From: Phytophthora sp. 'mugwort'
Taxonomy: Eukaryota; Oomycota; Peronosporomycetes; Peronosporales; Peronosporaceae
NCBI GenBank assembly: GCA_033558025.1
Contig: JAUCEF010000073.1
Location: forward strand, 1-36,859
Length of the DNA: 36,859 nt
Reading direction: 5' to 3'
Within the stretch, counting starts at the first letter, position 1. Each line of letters starts with the position of its first letter. A model generated the notes under the pieces. It made no database searches. It saw only the letters and a program-made list of their open reading frames with translations, and had not been told where the DNA came from. Made by a program: the position numbers and the translations under genes. Positions 36,818 through 36,859 of this stretch are shown here, piece by piece.

Positions 36818-36841
36818 TTTATTAAAAAATTAATAATTTTT

Positions 36842-36859
36842 ATGGTTAGTCCTTTAGAA
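36842..36859 (+). CDS. atp6: Probable start of ATP synthase subunit 6 (cut by window end)
   Basis: Only six codons are in the window, reading MVSPLE. Mitochondrial Atp6 commonly begins with (N/S)PLEQF, and cox3 followed by atp6 is a plausible neighbour pair. Six residues are little evidence. Confidence 0.5.

Overview
The window is most of a strongly AT-rich mitochondrial genome from a protist. It carries mitochondrial LSU and SSU rRNA genes, 24 tRNA genes, complex I genes (nad1, nad2, nad4, nad4L, nad5, nad6, nad7, nad11), cox1-3, atp1, atp8 and the first codons of a probable atp6. It also carries tatC and a bacterial-type ribosomal protein set: rpl2, rpl5, rpl6, rpl14, rpl16, rpl31, rps2, rps3, rps4, rps7, rps8, rps10-14 and rps19, plus probable rps1 and rpl10. 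The combination of full-length nad11, tatC and rpl31 with no trnT points to a stramenopile; a heterotrophic bicosoecid such as Cafeteria is a reasonable guess, but this is inference. TTA codes Leu, TGG codes Trp (trnW is CCA) and nad11 ends in TGA inside an ATGA overlap with nad1, so the standard code fits. cob, nad3, nad9, atp9, most of atp6, trnD and trnT are not seen, so part of the genome lies outside the window.

Layout. 1-2354 is a near-perfect palindrome carrying two convergent nad1-nad4L copies around a 67-bp tandem repeat and a natural hairpin. 2523-4785 (minus) holds nad11 and two leucine tRNAs. tatC (plus) follows, then rpl31, trnS, rps11 and rps13 (minus). From 6799 to 24295 everything is on the plus strand: S10-type cluster rpl2-rps19-rps3-rpl16, rps1-like, atp8, rps14-rps8-rpl6-rps2-rps4, rnl, five tRNAs, rpl14-rpl5, orf176, rns, cox2, a TatA-like mini-ORF, cox1 and orf137. 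From 24707 to 32688 everything is on the minus strand: nad7, rpl10-like, trnH, nad4, trnE, atp1, nad5, nad6, trnR. The rest (nad2, trnF, rps10, tRNAs, rps12-rps7, cox3, atp6) is on the plus strand. Divergent switch points at about 4786-4803, 6771-6798 and 32689-32804 are the natural places for promoters.

Sequence quality matters here. More than 30 single-base indels, nearly all in homopolymers, break otherwise conserved genes. The two palindrome arms carry different indels, which shows that these are base-calling errors and not biology. Gene coordinates below span the whole gene, and every break is noted. In each broken gene, undoing the listed indels gives a length divisible by three.

The most interesting points are: (1) rps4 seems to be one gene of about 406 codons in which some 24 hexapeptide repeats separate the S4 domain from the conserved C-terminal domain; (2) a 32-codon ORF between cox2 and cox1 has the layout of TatA, the missing partner of the encoded TatC; (3) the nad4L palindrome folds back at a 16-bp hairpin, which may be a hairpin chromosome end or a fold-back artefact; (4) 10-bp tandem repeats with a G7 tract lie upstream of rns; (5) stable hairpins follow many transcript ends.
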